Of a DNA stretch of 5,943 nucleotides, positions 1 through 5,461 are shown in pieces. The notes under the pieces were generated by a model, which had not been told where the DNA came from, did not search any database, and was given only the letters and a program-made list of their open reading frames with translations. Each line of letters begins with the position of its first letter. Positions within the stretch are counted from its first letter, which is position 1. The translations under genes were made by a program, and so were the position numbers. This DNA is from Actinobacteria bacterium UBA2236 (lineage in GTDB: Bacteria; Actinomycetota; Actinomycetes; Nanopelagicales; Nanopelagicaceae), in assembly GCA_002347935.1 (NCBI GenBank), contig DDYK01000038.1:7765-13707 (forward strand). Reading direction: 5' to 3'.

Positions 1-2
1 AC

Positions 3-47
3 ATTACCGAAGAAGTAAAGCCTTTGTCTGCCTGGAAGATTATCTAG
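3..47 (+). CDS. Possible 3' end of an upstream gene (partial)
   Basis: One plus-strand frame is open from the left edge and reads ITEEVKPLSAWKII before a TAG at 45-47. If real, this is the last 14 residues of a gene that lies mostly outside the window. It would converge on the HAD hydrolase and overlap its stop region by 8 bases, much like the tail-to-tail overlap at 5089-5094. Another plus frame stops at 16-18 and a third stays open into the HAD gene, so the frame choice rests only on the protein-like composition and the tight packing of this genome. No family can be named from so short a fragment. Confidence 0.25.
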   Translation: MTEEVKPLSAWKII

Positions 48-801
48 AAGATCTCTTCTGTCTTGAGGTTACGTAAACCCAAAATCCAGCTAGACGAGAG
101 ATAAAAGGACCAATGAATCGATTTAACCAGCGTAGCCTTCTAAAATCATGTACCGGCCAGCTCTGAGAAAATGCAATAATACGAAGTTTGGCATCAGGGT
201 TAATCGCTCTGGGATAACCCACAGCACTTAAGAGCGGAAGATCGTTATGAGAGTCAGAGTAGGCAAAACAATCTTTAAGATCTATTCCTCTTTGCTCTGT
301 TAATTCAGAAATTGCAATTGCTTTTTGCCTGCCATGGAGAAGCTTGCCATTTAGATTTCCGGTGTATTTACCATCTTTGATTTCAGCCTTTGTTCCAATA
401 GCTCCAGTAAAACCAAGGCGCTCTGCAATTAAATTTGCAAAGTCCTCAGGGGATGCTGTAACTAGCCAAACTTCATCTCCAGAGCTTAAATGCTCTTTTG
501 CAAGCTCAATTGTTCCTTGCCAGATAGATGGCGAGACAAATTCGTTATAAATCTGCTCTCCAATTATTCGAATCTCTTTTACATCATGGCCACCAATGAA
601 ATCTGTTGCAGCCTTTTGAAAGCGGCTAATAACTTCTGACTTTTCAGTTCCAGTCATACGGAAACGTATGTTGGCAAGAACCCATGCCCCGATATCTCGC
701 TTGGTGAAAAAACCTCGGTTATACATACCCTTACCAAGAAAATAGAGAGTCGATCCACGGGTAATTGTGTTATCTACATCAAAGAAAGCTATCCGTGGCA
801 T
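40..801 (-). CDS. HAD-IB family hydrolase (SerB-like phosphatase fold)
   Basis: This 253-residue cytoplasmic protein carries all four haloacid dehalogenase motifs. Motif I is DVDNT, with nucleophile Asp8 and acid/base Asp10. Motif II is the VTAS segment ending at Ser117. Motif III is probably Lys160. Motif IV is SDSHND, with Mg-binding Asp183 and Asp187. The following GYPRAINPDAKL stretch is typical of subfamily IB, which includes phosphoserine phosphatase-like enzymes. Residues about 20-90 form the helical cap that sets substrate choice. The C-terminus after about 220 is rich in Arg and aromatic residues (WLNRFIGPFI) and could touch the membrane. The family hydrolyses small phosphate esters, but the substrate cannot be read here, and the protein lacks the ACT domains of many true SerB enzymes. 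It is transcribed alone, divergently from the cytochrome c operon. The ATG at 801 puts DxD at the usual N-terminal place and sits 6 bases after a -10-like box, with no ribosome binding site. Confidence 0.92.
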   Translation of the reverse strand: MPRIAFFDVDNTITRGSTLYFLGKGMYNRGFFTKRDIGAWVLANIRFRMTGTEKSEVISRFQKAATDFIGGHDVKEIRIIGEQIYNEFVSPSIWQGTIELAKEHLSSGDEVWLVTASPEDFANLIAERLGFTGAIGTKAEIKDGKYTGNLNGKLLHGRQKAIAISELTEQRGIDLKDCFAYSDSHNDLPLLSAVGYPRAINPDAKLRIIAFSQSWPVHDFRRLRWLNRFIGPFISRLAGFWVYVTSRQKRSSR

Positions 802-813
802 GTAGTCAGAGTA
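802..813 (-). promoter_or_regulatory. Likely leaderless promoter -10 box of the HAD gene
   Basis: On the minus strand TACTCT (813 down to 808) fits the actinobacterial -10 pattern TAnnnT. It is followed by GACTAC and then directly by the ATG at 801. A 6-base spacer puts the transcription start on the A of the ATG, giving a leaderless mRNA. No Shine-Dalgarno sequence is present and no convincing -35 is visible around 831-836 (AGAAGT on the minus strand). Confidence 0.5.
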
Positions 814-841
814 GCGAAAAGCGCGGTATTACTTCTGCCTT

Positions 842-847
842 TATGCT
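842..847 (+). promoter_or_regulatory. Possible -10 box for the histidine phosphatase / cytochrome c operon
   Basis: TATGCT fits TAnnnT and ends 7 bases before the ATG at 855, which would allow a leaderless transcript for the five-gene operon. No good -35 is visible 17-18 bases upstream. A competing box, TATTAC at 827-832, would instead give an mRNA starting near the ATG at 843. The real promoter must lie in or near the 53-bp gap or inside the HAD gene start, because the operon has no other upstream non-coding DNA. Confidence 0.35.
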
Positions 848-854
848 TAAGGCT

Positions 855-1496
855 ATGAGCGATGAGGCAGCAATTTCACAGAGTGTTCATCTCCTTCGCC
901 ATGGCCAAGTTGAGAACCCAAAAAATATTCTCTATGGCCGCCAACCTGGCTGGAAACTCTCAGAGCGAGGTCATGAAATGGCTAAGGCTGTAGCGACCTG
1001 GAGTAAAGAGCTTTCACTCGGAGCAATTCATGCATCCCCACTTGAGCGAGCACAGCAAACTGCTGCGCCGATTGCAGCGCAACATGGCTTGGTAATTAAA
1101 ACAGATGAAAATTTAATCGAAGCAGAAAATATCTTTGAAGGAAAACCATTTGATGTTTCAGGCGCGATTAAACGCCCAGCCACCTGGCGCCATCTTTGGA
1201 ATCCTTGGCGCCCTTCTTGGGGCGAGCCTTATAAAGTGCAAGTATCTCGAATGAGTAAGGCAGTTAACGATGCTCGTCTAGCAGCAGACGGAAAAGATGC
1301 TTTAGTAGTTTCACATCAATTACCGATTTGGATTATGCGTTCATCAATAGAGGGAAGATCTTTTCTTCATGATCCAAGAAAGCGTCAATGCACACTGGCC
1401 TCAGTGACAAGTATTCACTTCGATAAGAATGGGAAAGTTCTAGGTCTTACCTATAGTGAACCTGCCAGGCATCTACTTCCAGATAATAAAAAATGA
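855..1496 (+). CDS. Histidine phosphatase family protein (phosphoglycerate mutase-like)
   Basis: A 213-residue cytoplasmic member of the histidine phosphatase (GpmB-like) superfamily. LLRHG holds the catalytic His16, phosphorylated in the family mechanism, next to Arg15. SPLERAQQT (61-69) holds the conserved phosphate-pocket Arg65. Glu89 or Glu91 in LIEAENIFEG is the probable proton donor. VVSHQ holds the second catalytic His154. A Trp/Pro-rich loop at about 111-126 (WRHLWNPWRPSWGEPY) lies between the core motifs and may shape the active site. The frame is open back to an ATG at 765, but that start would read through the HAD start codon. The ATG at 855 fits the family N-terminus and a -10 box 7 bases upstream; ATG 843 is the alternative. 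It is first in the System II operon and overlaps the next gene by ATGA. The substrate is unknown; glycolytic mutase activity should not be assumed from the fold. Confidence 0.88.
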   Translation: MSDEAAISQSVHLLRHGQVENPKNILYGRQPGWKLSERGHEMAKAVATWSKELSLGAIHASPLERAQQTAAPIAAQHGLVIKTDENLIEAENIFEGKPFDVSGAIKRPATWRHLWNPWRPSWGEPYKVQVSRMSKAVNDARLAADGKDALVVSHQLPIWIMRSSIEGRSFLHDPRKRQCTLASVTSIHFDKNGKVLGLTYSEPARHLLPDNKK

Positions 1497-2032
1497 GAAA
1501 ACTTTTAATTCTACTTCTCATTCCACTGCTAATGGCATGTTCAAGTAATAGAGTTACTAGTGGTGATGAACAGGCATTTATTTCGGGAAACGGTGTTGCC
1601 ACATATATCTCGCCGGATAATAGAAAAGAAGCTCCAAATATCTCTGGTCCAACTCTAAGTGGTGGAAGTTTTAAATCAGAACCAGGCAAGCTATTGGTTG
1701 TTAATGTTTGGGCCTCTTGGTGCTCTCCCTGCCGAGCAGAGGCAGGAGCTTTGCAAGAACTATCCCTTTCCTATCCAGAGGTCCAATTTCTAGGAGTTCT
1801 AACTAGGGACACAAAAGTTGCTGCGCAATCATTTGTTGATCGCTTTGGCATTACCTATCCCTCGCTAACTGATGATGCTATTTTGCTTGAATTTCATGGG
1901 CAGTTGATCCCAAATGCCATTCCAACAACTTTAATAATTGATAGCAAGTCCCGTGTTGCTGCAAGAATTAGTGGCGAAGTCACCTACACCTCGTTGAAGC
2001 AACTAATCGAGAAAGTAAAGAGTGATGAGTGA
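1493..2032 (+). CDS. resA: TlpA/ResA-like thioredoxin-fold lipoprotein for cytochrome c maturation
   Basis: A 179-residue exported thiol-disulfide oxidoreductase. The N-terminus is a short lipoprotein signal: positive MRK, a Leu/Ile-rich core, then lipobox LMAC with Cys16 as the predicted lipidated residue, so the mature protein is anchored on the outer face of the cytoplasmic membrane. A linker of about 30 residues leads to the thioredoxin fold. WASWCSPCRAE holds the redox pair Cys77 and Cys80, and IPTT holds the cis-proline Pro144 facing the active site. In System II such proteins reduce the cysteines of apocytochrome CXXCH before heme attachment and are re-reduced by CcdA, encoded next. 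Lipid anchoring instead of a transmembrane anchor is common in actinobacterial members. Start ATG 1493 overlaps the phosphatase stop (ATGA) and has no evident Shine-Dalgarno, so it probably relies on coupled translation. TlpA and ResA are used interchangeably for this family; the symbol reflects role by context. Confidence 0.92.
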   Translation: MRKLLILLLIPLLMACSSNRVTSGDEQAFISGNGVATYISPDNRKEAPNISGPTLSGGSFKSEPGKLLVVNVWASWCSPCRAEAGALQELSLSYPEVQFLGVLTRDTKVAAQSFVDRFGITYPSLTDDAILLEFHGQLIPNAIPTTLIIDSKSRVAARISGEVTYTSLKQLIEKVKSDE

Positions 2033-2750
2033 TTTCTTAGTTAATCAGGTTTTTGATGGCAGTCTTCTAGCGGCGAGCCTAGTGGCGCTGATTGCAGGGT
2101 TAATTTCTTTTGCTTCTCCATGTGTTTTGCCACTTCTTCCAGGTTACTTAGGTTATGTCTCAGGAGCTTTTGCATCTAAAGGGCGCCTTCTTCTAGGTTC
2201 TTTCTTATTTGTTCTTGGATTTGCATTTTTATTTATGACCTATGGCTTAGCTTTTGGCGCGCTAGGTGATGCGATATTGAGTAGTTCATCGATTCTTGCT
2301 CGACTCCTCGGGGTCCTAACAATCTTCTTTGGATTGATATTTCTCTTTTCAGAAAAATTCTATCGATCCTTTAAATTCCCTTTTGTTGCCTCAACCGGGT
2401 TAATAAGCGCGCCAATTCTTGGTTTTATGTTTGGCCTTGGCTGGACACCATGTATTGGCCCAACACTTGGCGCTGTTCAGACCCTGGCTTTAATTGAGGC
2501 AAGTGCTGTGCGTGGAGCAATTCTCTCCCTCTTTTATTGCATTGGCCTTGGCGCCCCATTTATTTTCTTTGCACTCTTTCTAGAGCGCTCCACCAAGTTT
2601 CGTCGCTATCTAATTCAAAGGGGCCAGCTAATTTCAATTATTGGTGGCCTATTTCTTATTGCAATCGGATTACTTCAAGTATTTGGCCTTTGGGAAGATT
2701 TAATGGCATCGCTACGCGGCACTATTAGCTCTTTTATTCCGGTGATCTAA
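2025..2750 (+). CDS. ccdA: Cytochrome c biogenesis protein CcdA (membrane thiol electron carrier)
   Basis: A 241-residue, highly hydrophobic protein with about six membrane segments, the normal CcdA size and a short form of the DsbD transmembrane domain. The two redox cysteines sit in the expected motifs: FASPCVLPLLPGYLGY (Cys33) in the first helix and GWTPCIGPTLG (Cys143) in the fourth. They pass electrons from cytoplasmic thioredoxin to the extracytoplasmic TlpA/ResA-like partner encoded just upstream. The ATG at 2025 overlaps the upstream gene by 8 bases; a GTG at 2022 would add one residue and cannot be excluded. Gly-Pro residues around both cysteines, which allow alternating access in this family, are present. 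Nothing is truncated or unusual. Confidence 0.95.
   Translation: MSDFLVNQVFDGSLLAASLVALIAGLISFASPCVLPLLPGYLGYVSGAFASKGRLLLGSFLFVLGFAFLFMTYGLAFGALGDAILSSSSILARLLGVLTIFFGLIFLFSEKFYRSFKFPFVASTGLISAPILGFMFGLGWTPCIGPTLGAVQTLALIEASAVRGAILSLFYCIGLGAPFIFFALFLERSTKFRRYLIQRGQLISIIGGLFLIAIGLLQVFGLWEDLMASLRGTISSFIPVI
2741..2747 (+). promoter_or_regulatory. Ribosome binding site of resB inside ccdA
   Basis: GGTGATC within the last ccdA codons is complementary to the conserved 3' end of 16S rRNA (the right half of AAGGAGGTGATC). It lies 2 bases before the ATG at 2750. The ccdA TAA and resB ATG share one base, so resB is likely translated by re-initiation as well as by direct ribosome entry. The same heptamer recurs at the resB/ccsB junction. 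Confidence 0.6.
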
Positions 2751-4201
2751 TGAGCGCGCCAGAACTAGGAACCACATCACTTCTTCGCTATCTATGGCGT
2801 CAGTTGACCAGCATGCGCACAGCTCTGATTTTGCTGCTATTGCTTGGTATTGCCTCAATTCCAGGATCAATATTCCCGCAGCGAACCCAGAGCCCACTTA
2901 AGGTTCGCCAGTACTTTGATGATGATCCAGTCGGGGCAAAATGGCTAGATCGCTTCTATCTATTTGATGTCTATGGCTCGCCTTGGTTCTCTGCAATCTA
3001 TTTGCTGCTATTTATCTCTCTAGTTGGTTGTGTTTTACCTAGATCCTTTCATTATTTTAAGGAGATATTTAAAGCCCCACCCGAGGCTCCCTCATTGCTA
3101 AAAACTATGGAGGGCTTTCAAGTAATCCCTACTAGCCTTGAAAAAGCTGACGAGTGGTTTAAGAAAAATAGATTTAGAATTTCTAGAACAGCTGATTCAA
3201 TCGCAGCAGAGAAAGGTTACTTAAGAGAGACAGGTAATTTACTCTTCCACCTTTCTTTAATTGTTGTGCTATTAGGCATTGCTGGAAGTTCAGTATTTGG
3301 AATGAGAGGTGAGGCAATAGTCAACGTCGGTGAGCGATTTATTAACACTCCAACAAATTATGACAATCTCACGCCAGGACGATTCTTTTCATTAGAGTCA
3401 CTTCCAACATTTACTATCAGAGTAAATAACTTCTCCGCTTCTTATGATGAAAAAACTTCTCAAGCTCTAGATTATAAACTCAATGTAACTACAAAAGAGT
3501 CTCCAAATTCATCAGAAGTCAATCAGATAGTGAAGGTAAATAAACCACTTACCTTTGGCTCAACTAGGGTCTATCTCCAAGCAAATGGATACTCGCCTCT
3601 TGTTACGGTTAGAGATAGCTCAGGTAGCGTGAAATTTGAAGGCCCAGTTCCGTTTCTTCCTCAAGATTCAAATTTGAGTTCAATTGGCGCAATCAAGGTT
3701 CCAGACATGGACCCACAAGTTGGCTTTGTGAGTTCTTTTTTTCCAACCGCTGCAAGAGATGAAGTCCGTGGTGGGTTTTCTTCATTTCCTGAACTTCTTG
3801 ATCCGAGGCTTTTGTTTTCAGTTTGGAAAGGGGATTTGAATATGGATGATGGCGTTCCACAATCCATCTATCGCATTGATACCAATGACATGGAGCGAAT
3901 CGGACTTTGGGCGCTAAGCATCGGTGAGAGCTACTCCTTTGAGGTGGGGTCAATCACATTTAATGGAGTAGTTCCTTGGGTAAATCTTCAAGTGGTTAGA
4001 GACCCCGGTAAGCAATATGCCCTCATTGGAAGTATTCTCGCCATCACTGGTCTTCTTATCTCTCTCTTTATTCGCCAGCGACGAATTTGGGTTAAAGAAG
4101 TTGGGGGCAAGTTAGAAATAGCAGGTCTAGCTCTCAATAAGCTACCTGGGCTTGAAGATGAGATAGCCAAGATGATTAAGGAGATAGGTGATCAAAAGTG
4201 A
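2750..4201 (+). CDS. resB: Cytochrome c biogenesis protein ResB (Ccs1)
   Basis: A 483-residue membrane protein with the ResB layout. TM1 is about 24-42, ending in SIPGSIFPQR. TM2 is about 79-97 (WFSAIYLLLFISLVGC). TM3 is about 164-183 (LLFHLSLIVVLLGIAG). A large extracytoplasmic domain spans about 185-420, TM4 is about 423-441, and a cytoplasmic tail of about 40 residues follows. His167 in TM3 matches the conserved transmembrane histidine linked to heme in this family. ResB pairs with CcsB, encoded next, to form the heme channel and cytochrome c synthase. The protein seems somewhat shorter than many actinobacterial ResB proteins, which I recall as above 500 residues; the difference is probably in loops of the outer domain. 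Start ATG 2750 overlaps the ccdA stop by one base and has a GGTGATC ribosome binding site. The tail ends in a charged helix (LEDEIAKMIKEIGDQK), and that coding sequence also carries the ccsB ribosome binding site. Confidence 0.95.
   Translation: MSAPELGTTSLLRYLWRQLTSMRTALILLLLLGIASIPGSIFPQRTQSPLKVRQYFDDDPVGAKWLDRFYLFDVYGSPWFSAIYLLLFISLVGCVLPRSFHYFKEIFKAPPEAPSLLKTMEGFQVIPTSLEKADEWFKKNRFRISRTADSIAAEKGYLRETGNLLFHLSLIVVLLGIAGSSVFGMRGEAIVNVGERFINTPTNYDNLTPGRFFSLESLPTFTIRVNNFSASYDEKTSQALDYKLNVTTKESPNSSEVNQIVKVNKPLTFGSTRVYLQANGYSPLVTVRDSSGSVKFEGPVPFLPQDSNLSSIGAIKVPDMDPQVGFVSSFFPTAARDEVRGGFSSFPELLDPRLLFSVWKGDLNMDDGVPQSIYRIDTNDMERIGLWALSIGESYSFEVGSITFNGVVPWVNLQVVRDPGKQYALIGSILAITGLLISLFIRQRRIWVKEVGGKLEIAGLALNKLPGLEDEIAKMIKEIGDQK
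4186..4193 (+). promoter_or_regulatory. Ribosome binding site deciding the GTG start of ccsB
   Basis: AGGTGATC gives an eight-base match to the 16S rRNA 3' end and ends 4 bases before GTG 4198. It supports the GTG as the real start, and the GTG overlaps the resB stop as GTGA. It lies inside the last resB codons, so direct ribosome entry and coupling to resB translation are both possible. Confidence 0.7.
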
Positions 4202-5094
4202 GTCAGAGCGATTGGGCATATCTATCAAATGATCTAATTTATGTTGCTCTTGCTCTATACGCGCTCTCATTTCTCTCTTATACCTATGAAACCGCCTTTT
4301 CAATACGTGCCAATAAAATTTCAGGCGATAAGCATCTAGATCGAAGTATTACTACTAAATCAAGAAAAGTAGCAAGCATCGTATTCTTGTTAGCTACAGC
4401 ATCCCTGACTCTGGCAGTTATTGCGCGTGGAATATCAGCAGAGCGAATACCACTTGGAAATATGTATGAATATTCAATAACTGGAGCAATGACCTTTGCG
4501 CTGGCATATCTCATTATTGGACTTAAGTTTGATTTAAGTTGGCTTGGTCTACCTAGTTCAATTCTGATTCTCTTAATTCTTGGAACAGCTATCACTCTTT
4601 TATATCGACCAAGTGCTCCATTAGTTCCAGCGCTGCAATCTAGCTGGTTAGTAATTCACGTATCTTCAGCGATTCTCTCTGGAGGAATCTTCTTACTTTC
4701 AAATACGGTAGCCGGTGCTTATCTCTGGCTTGATCGTGTTGAAAGAAAAGGTGTGCGAGGAGAGTTCGCAAAAAGATTCCCATCTCTTGAAAGTTTAGAT
4801 CAACTCTCATATCGCTTAGTAGCATTTGTATTTCCACTATGGACTTTTGCAGTTATCTCTGGCGCTATCTGGGCAGAAGCTGCCTGGGGTCGTTATTGGG
4901 GATGGGATCCAAAAGAGACTTGGGCTTTTATTACCTGGATTCTTTATGCCTCATATTTACACGCGCGAGTGACTGCAGGATGGAAGGGAAGAAAGGCAGC
5001 CTGGCTCTGTTTAATTGCTGGATCTTCTTATCTATTTAATTACGTTTATATCAATGTATGGGGAAGTGGAAGACATACCTATAGCGGTCTATAG
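4198..5094 (+). CDS. ccsB: Cytochrome c biogenesis protein CcsB/CcsA (ResC), heme-handling WWD protein
   Basis: A 298-residue protein with about eight membrane segments (near 13-34, 58-77, 92-110, 116-135, 148-175, 207-228, 242-258, 265-288). The diagnostic tryptophan-rich WWD motif is WGRYWGWDPKETW, residues 230-242, where System II and CcmC/CcmF proteins hold heme at the outer face. Histidines in the places expected for heme ligands are His154 (VIHVSS), His255 (YLHAR) and His293 in the C-terminal GSGRHTYSG. The early motif GNMYEYS (87-93) is also typical. With ResB it exports heme and catalyses thioether bond formation to reduced CXXCH. It is the last operon gene. The GTG start is set by a strong ribosome binding site and a 4-base overlap with resB. 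The 3' end overlaps the opposing GNAT gene by six bases. The gene is intact. CcsA, CcsB and ResC are all used as names. Confidence 0.96.
   Translation: MSQSDWAYLSNDLIYVALALYALSFLSYTYETAFSIRANKISGDKHLDRSITTKSRKVASIVFLLATASLTLAVIARGISAERIPLGNMYEYSITGAMTFALAYLIIGLKFDLSWLGLPSSILILLILGTAITLLYRPSAPLVPALQSSWLVIHVSSAILSGGIFLLSNTVAGAYLWLDRVERKGVRGEFAKRFPSLESLDQLSYRLVAFVFPLWTFAVISGAIWAEAAWGRYWGWDPKETWAFITWILYASYLHARVTAGWKGRKAAWLCLIAGSSYLFNYVYINVWGSGRHTYSGL
5089..5094. other. Shared palindromic stop, CTATAG, for two convergent genes
   Basis: The self-complementary hexamer CTATAG supplies TAG to ccsB on the plus strand (5092-5094) and TAG to the small GNAT gene on the minus strand (5091-5089). No intergenic terminator fits here, so the two transcripts must run into each other's coding region. 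No hairpin with a T-tract was seen within about 60 bases on either side. Confidence 0.85.
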
Positions 5095-5397
5095 ATTAAA
5101 GCTGGCCCGCTTGCTCTCTGGAACTAAGTAAAGATACTTCTCGCTATTTTTCTTAATATAAGCAGAGACAAAAGAACAGTAAGGTGCAACCTGAAGATCT
5201 TGCTCAAGTGCTTCATCTAAAGCTTCTTTGATTAGTTGACTACCCAACCCTTGACCGCCAAATTTAGTATCAATTTCTGTATGAGTATAGGAAATAATTT
5301 GGTTTTCAATCTTAAACTCCGCAAACCCTGCTAGCTCTCCATCGCGATAGATTTCAAATCTATTGAGCTCATCATTTTTCAAGATAGAATTACTCAT
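5089..5397 (-). CDS. Small GNAT-fold N-acetyltransferase, YjdJ/NATD1 type (Acetyltransf_CG)
   Basis: A 102-residue cytoplasmic protein with the compact GNAT fold of the COG2388 family. Early strands (FEIYRDGELAGFAEFKI) are followed by SYTHTEID. The acetyl-CoA pyrophosphate loop is GGQGLG (47-52), followed by the helix SQLIKEALDEAL. The family signature segment VAPYCSFVSAYIKKNSEKY has Cys74 at the conserved place and aligns with the usual P-x-C-x-F-V-x-x-Y-I pattern. Length is typical for this short family. Such proteins bind acetyl-CoA; the acceptor is generally unknown, so no substrate is claimed. It is single, convergent with the cytochrome c operon and divergent from a second GNAT gene. 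The two GNAT proteins belong to different subfamilies and are not a recent duplication. Start ATG 5397 follows an extended -10 box by 6 bases with no Shine-Dalgarno, suggesting a leaderless mRNA. Confidence 0.9.
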   Translation of the reverse strand: MSNSILKNDELNRFEIYRDGELAGFAEFKIENQIISYTHTEIDTKFGGQGLGSQLIKEALDEALEQDLQVAPYCSFVSAYIKKNSEKYLYLVPESKRASFNL

Positions 5398-5412
5398 AAG
5401 AGCACCGTATCA
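5398..5412 (-). promoter_or_regulatory. Likely extended -10, leaderless promoter of the small GNAT gene
   Basis: On the minus strand TGA-TACGGT (5412 down to 5404) combines the extended -10 TGn element with a TAnnnT hexamer. GCTCTT follows and then the ATG at 5397, so transcription would start on the start codon. The -35 place, 17 bases further upstream (5427-5432, TATCAA on this strand), is poor, as is usual for extended -10 promoters. Confidence 0.55.
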
Positions 5413-5426
5413 AATAATGACCGTTG

Positions 5427-5455
5427 TTGATAGGAACTCGGCCATGCTTCATAAT
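5427..5455 (+). promoter_or_regulatory. Promoter of the second GNAT gene (leaderless)
   Basis: TTGATA at 5427-5432 is a 5/6 match to the -35 consensus. It is followed after exactly 17 bases by CATAAT at 5450-5455, a 5/6 match to the -10 consensus. Six bases later comes ATG 5462, so transcription should begin on the start codon. This is the best promoter in the window, and it argues for 5462 over the in-frame ATGs at 5417 and 5444, which would lie upstream of or within the promoter. Confidence 0.65.
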
Positions 5456-5461
5456 TCTTAT

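Larger units (their letters stand above)
855..5094 (+). other. Five-gene cytochrome c maturation operon (System II)
   Basis: Histidine phosphatase, thioredoxin lipoprotein, ccdA, resB and ccsB run in one direction with overlaps of 4, 8, 1 and 4 bases, so there is no room for internal terminators. The order matches what I recall for actinobacteria, including Rv0525-Rv0529. All System II functions are present: electron transfer across the membrane (CcdA), apocytochrome thiol reduction (TlpA/ResA) and heme delivery and ligation (ResB plus CcsB). Cytochrome c targets, such as the cytochrome bcc complex, are not in the window. The overlaps imply co-transcription and translational coupling, which would favour matched amounts of the membrane partners. 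Confidence 0.85.

Noticed and set aside
46..59. Small hairpin AGAAG-ATCT-CTTCT near the HAD stop, considered as a terminator
   Set aside because: The stem is only 5 bp, AT-rich, lies inside the HAD coding sequence and is not followed by a T-tract on either strand.
344..550. Plus-strand open frame inside the HAD gene
   Set aside because: It lies wholly antisense to a gene with all HAD motifs, has no domain pattern of its own and no promoter or ribosome binding site.
40..801. Naming the HAD protein phosphoserine phosphatase SerB
   Set aside because: Subfamily IB motifs are shared by many hydrolases with other substrates, there is no ACT domain, and no serine pathway gene is nearby.
765..854. 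In-frame extension of the histidine phosphatase to ATG 765 or 843
   Set aside because: The extra 26-30 residues have no family character, the 765 start lies inside the divergent HAD gene and its promoter, and ATG 855 fits both the expected N-terminus and a -10 box. ATG 843 remains a weak alternative.
3661..4595. Several minus-strand open frames opposite resB and ccsB, the longest 103 codons at 4284-4595
   Set aside because: They are antisense to strongly supported membrane protein genes, have basic or Ser/Pro-rich low-information sequences and no start signals, as expected of shadow frames.
5417..5461. Upstream starts of the second GNAT gene (ATG 5417, ATG 5444)
   Set aside because: Both fall within or before the well-matched promoter TTGATA-17-CATAAT whose expected start point is the ATG at 5462. 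ATG 5444 does have an AGGAA at a good distance, so it is disfavoured rather than excluded.
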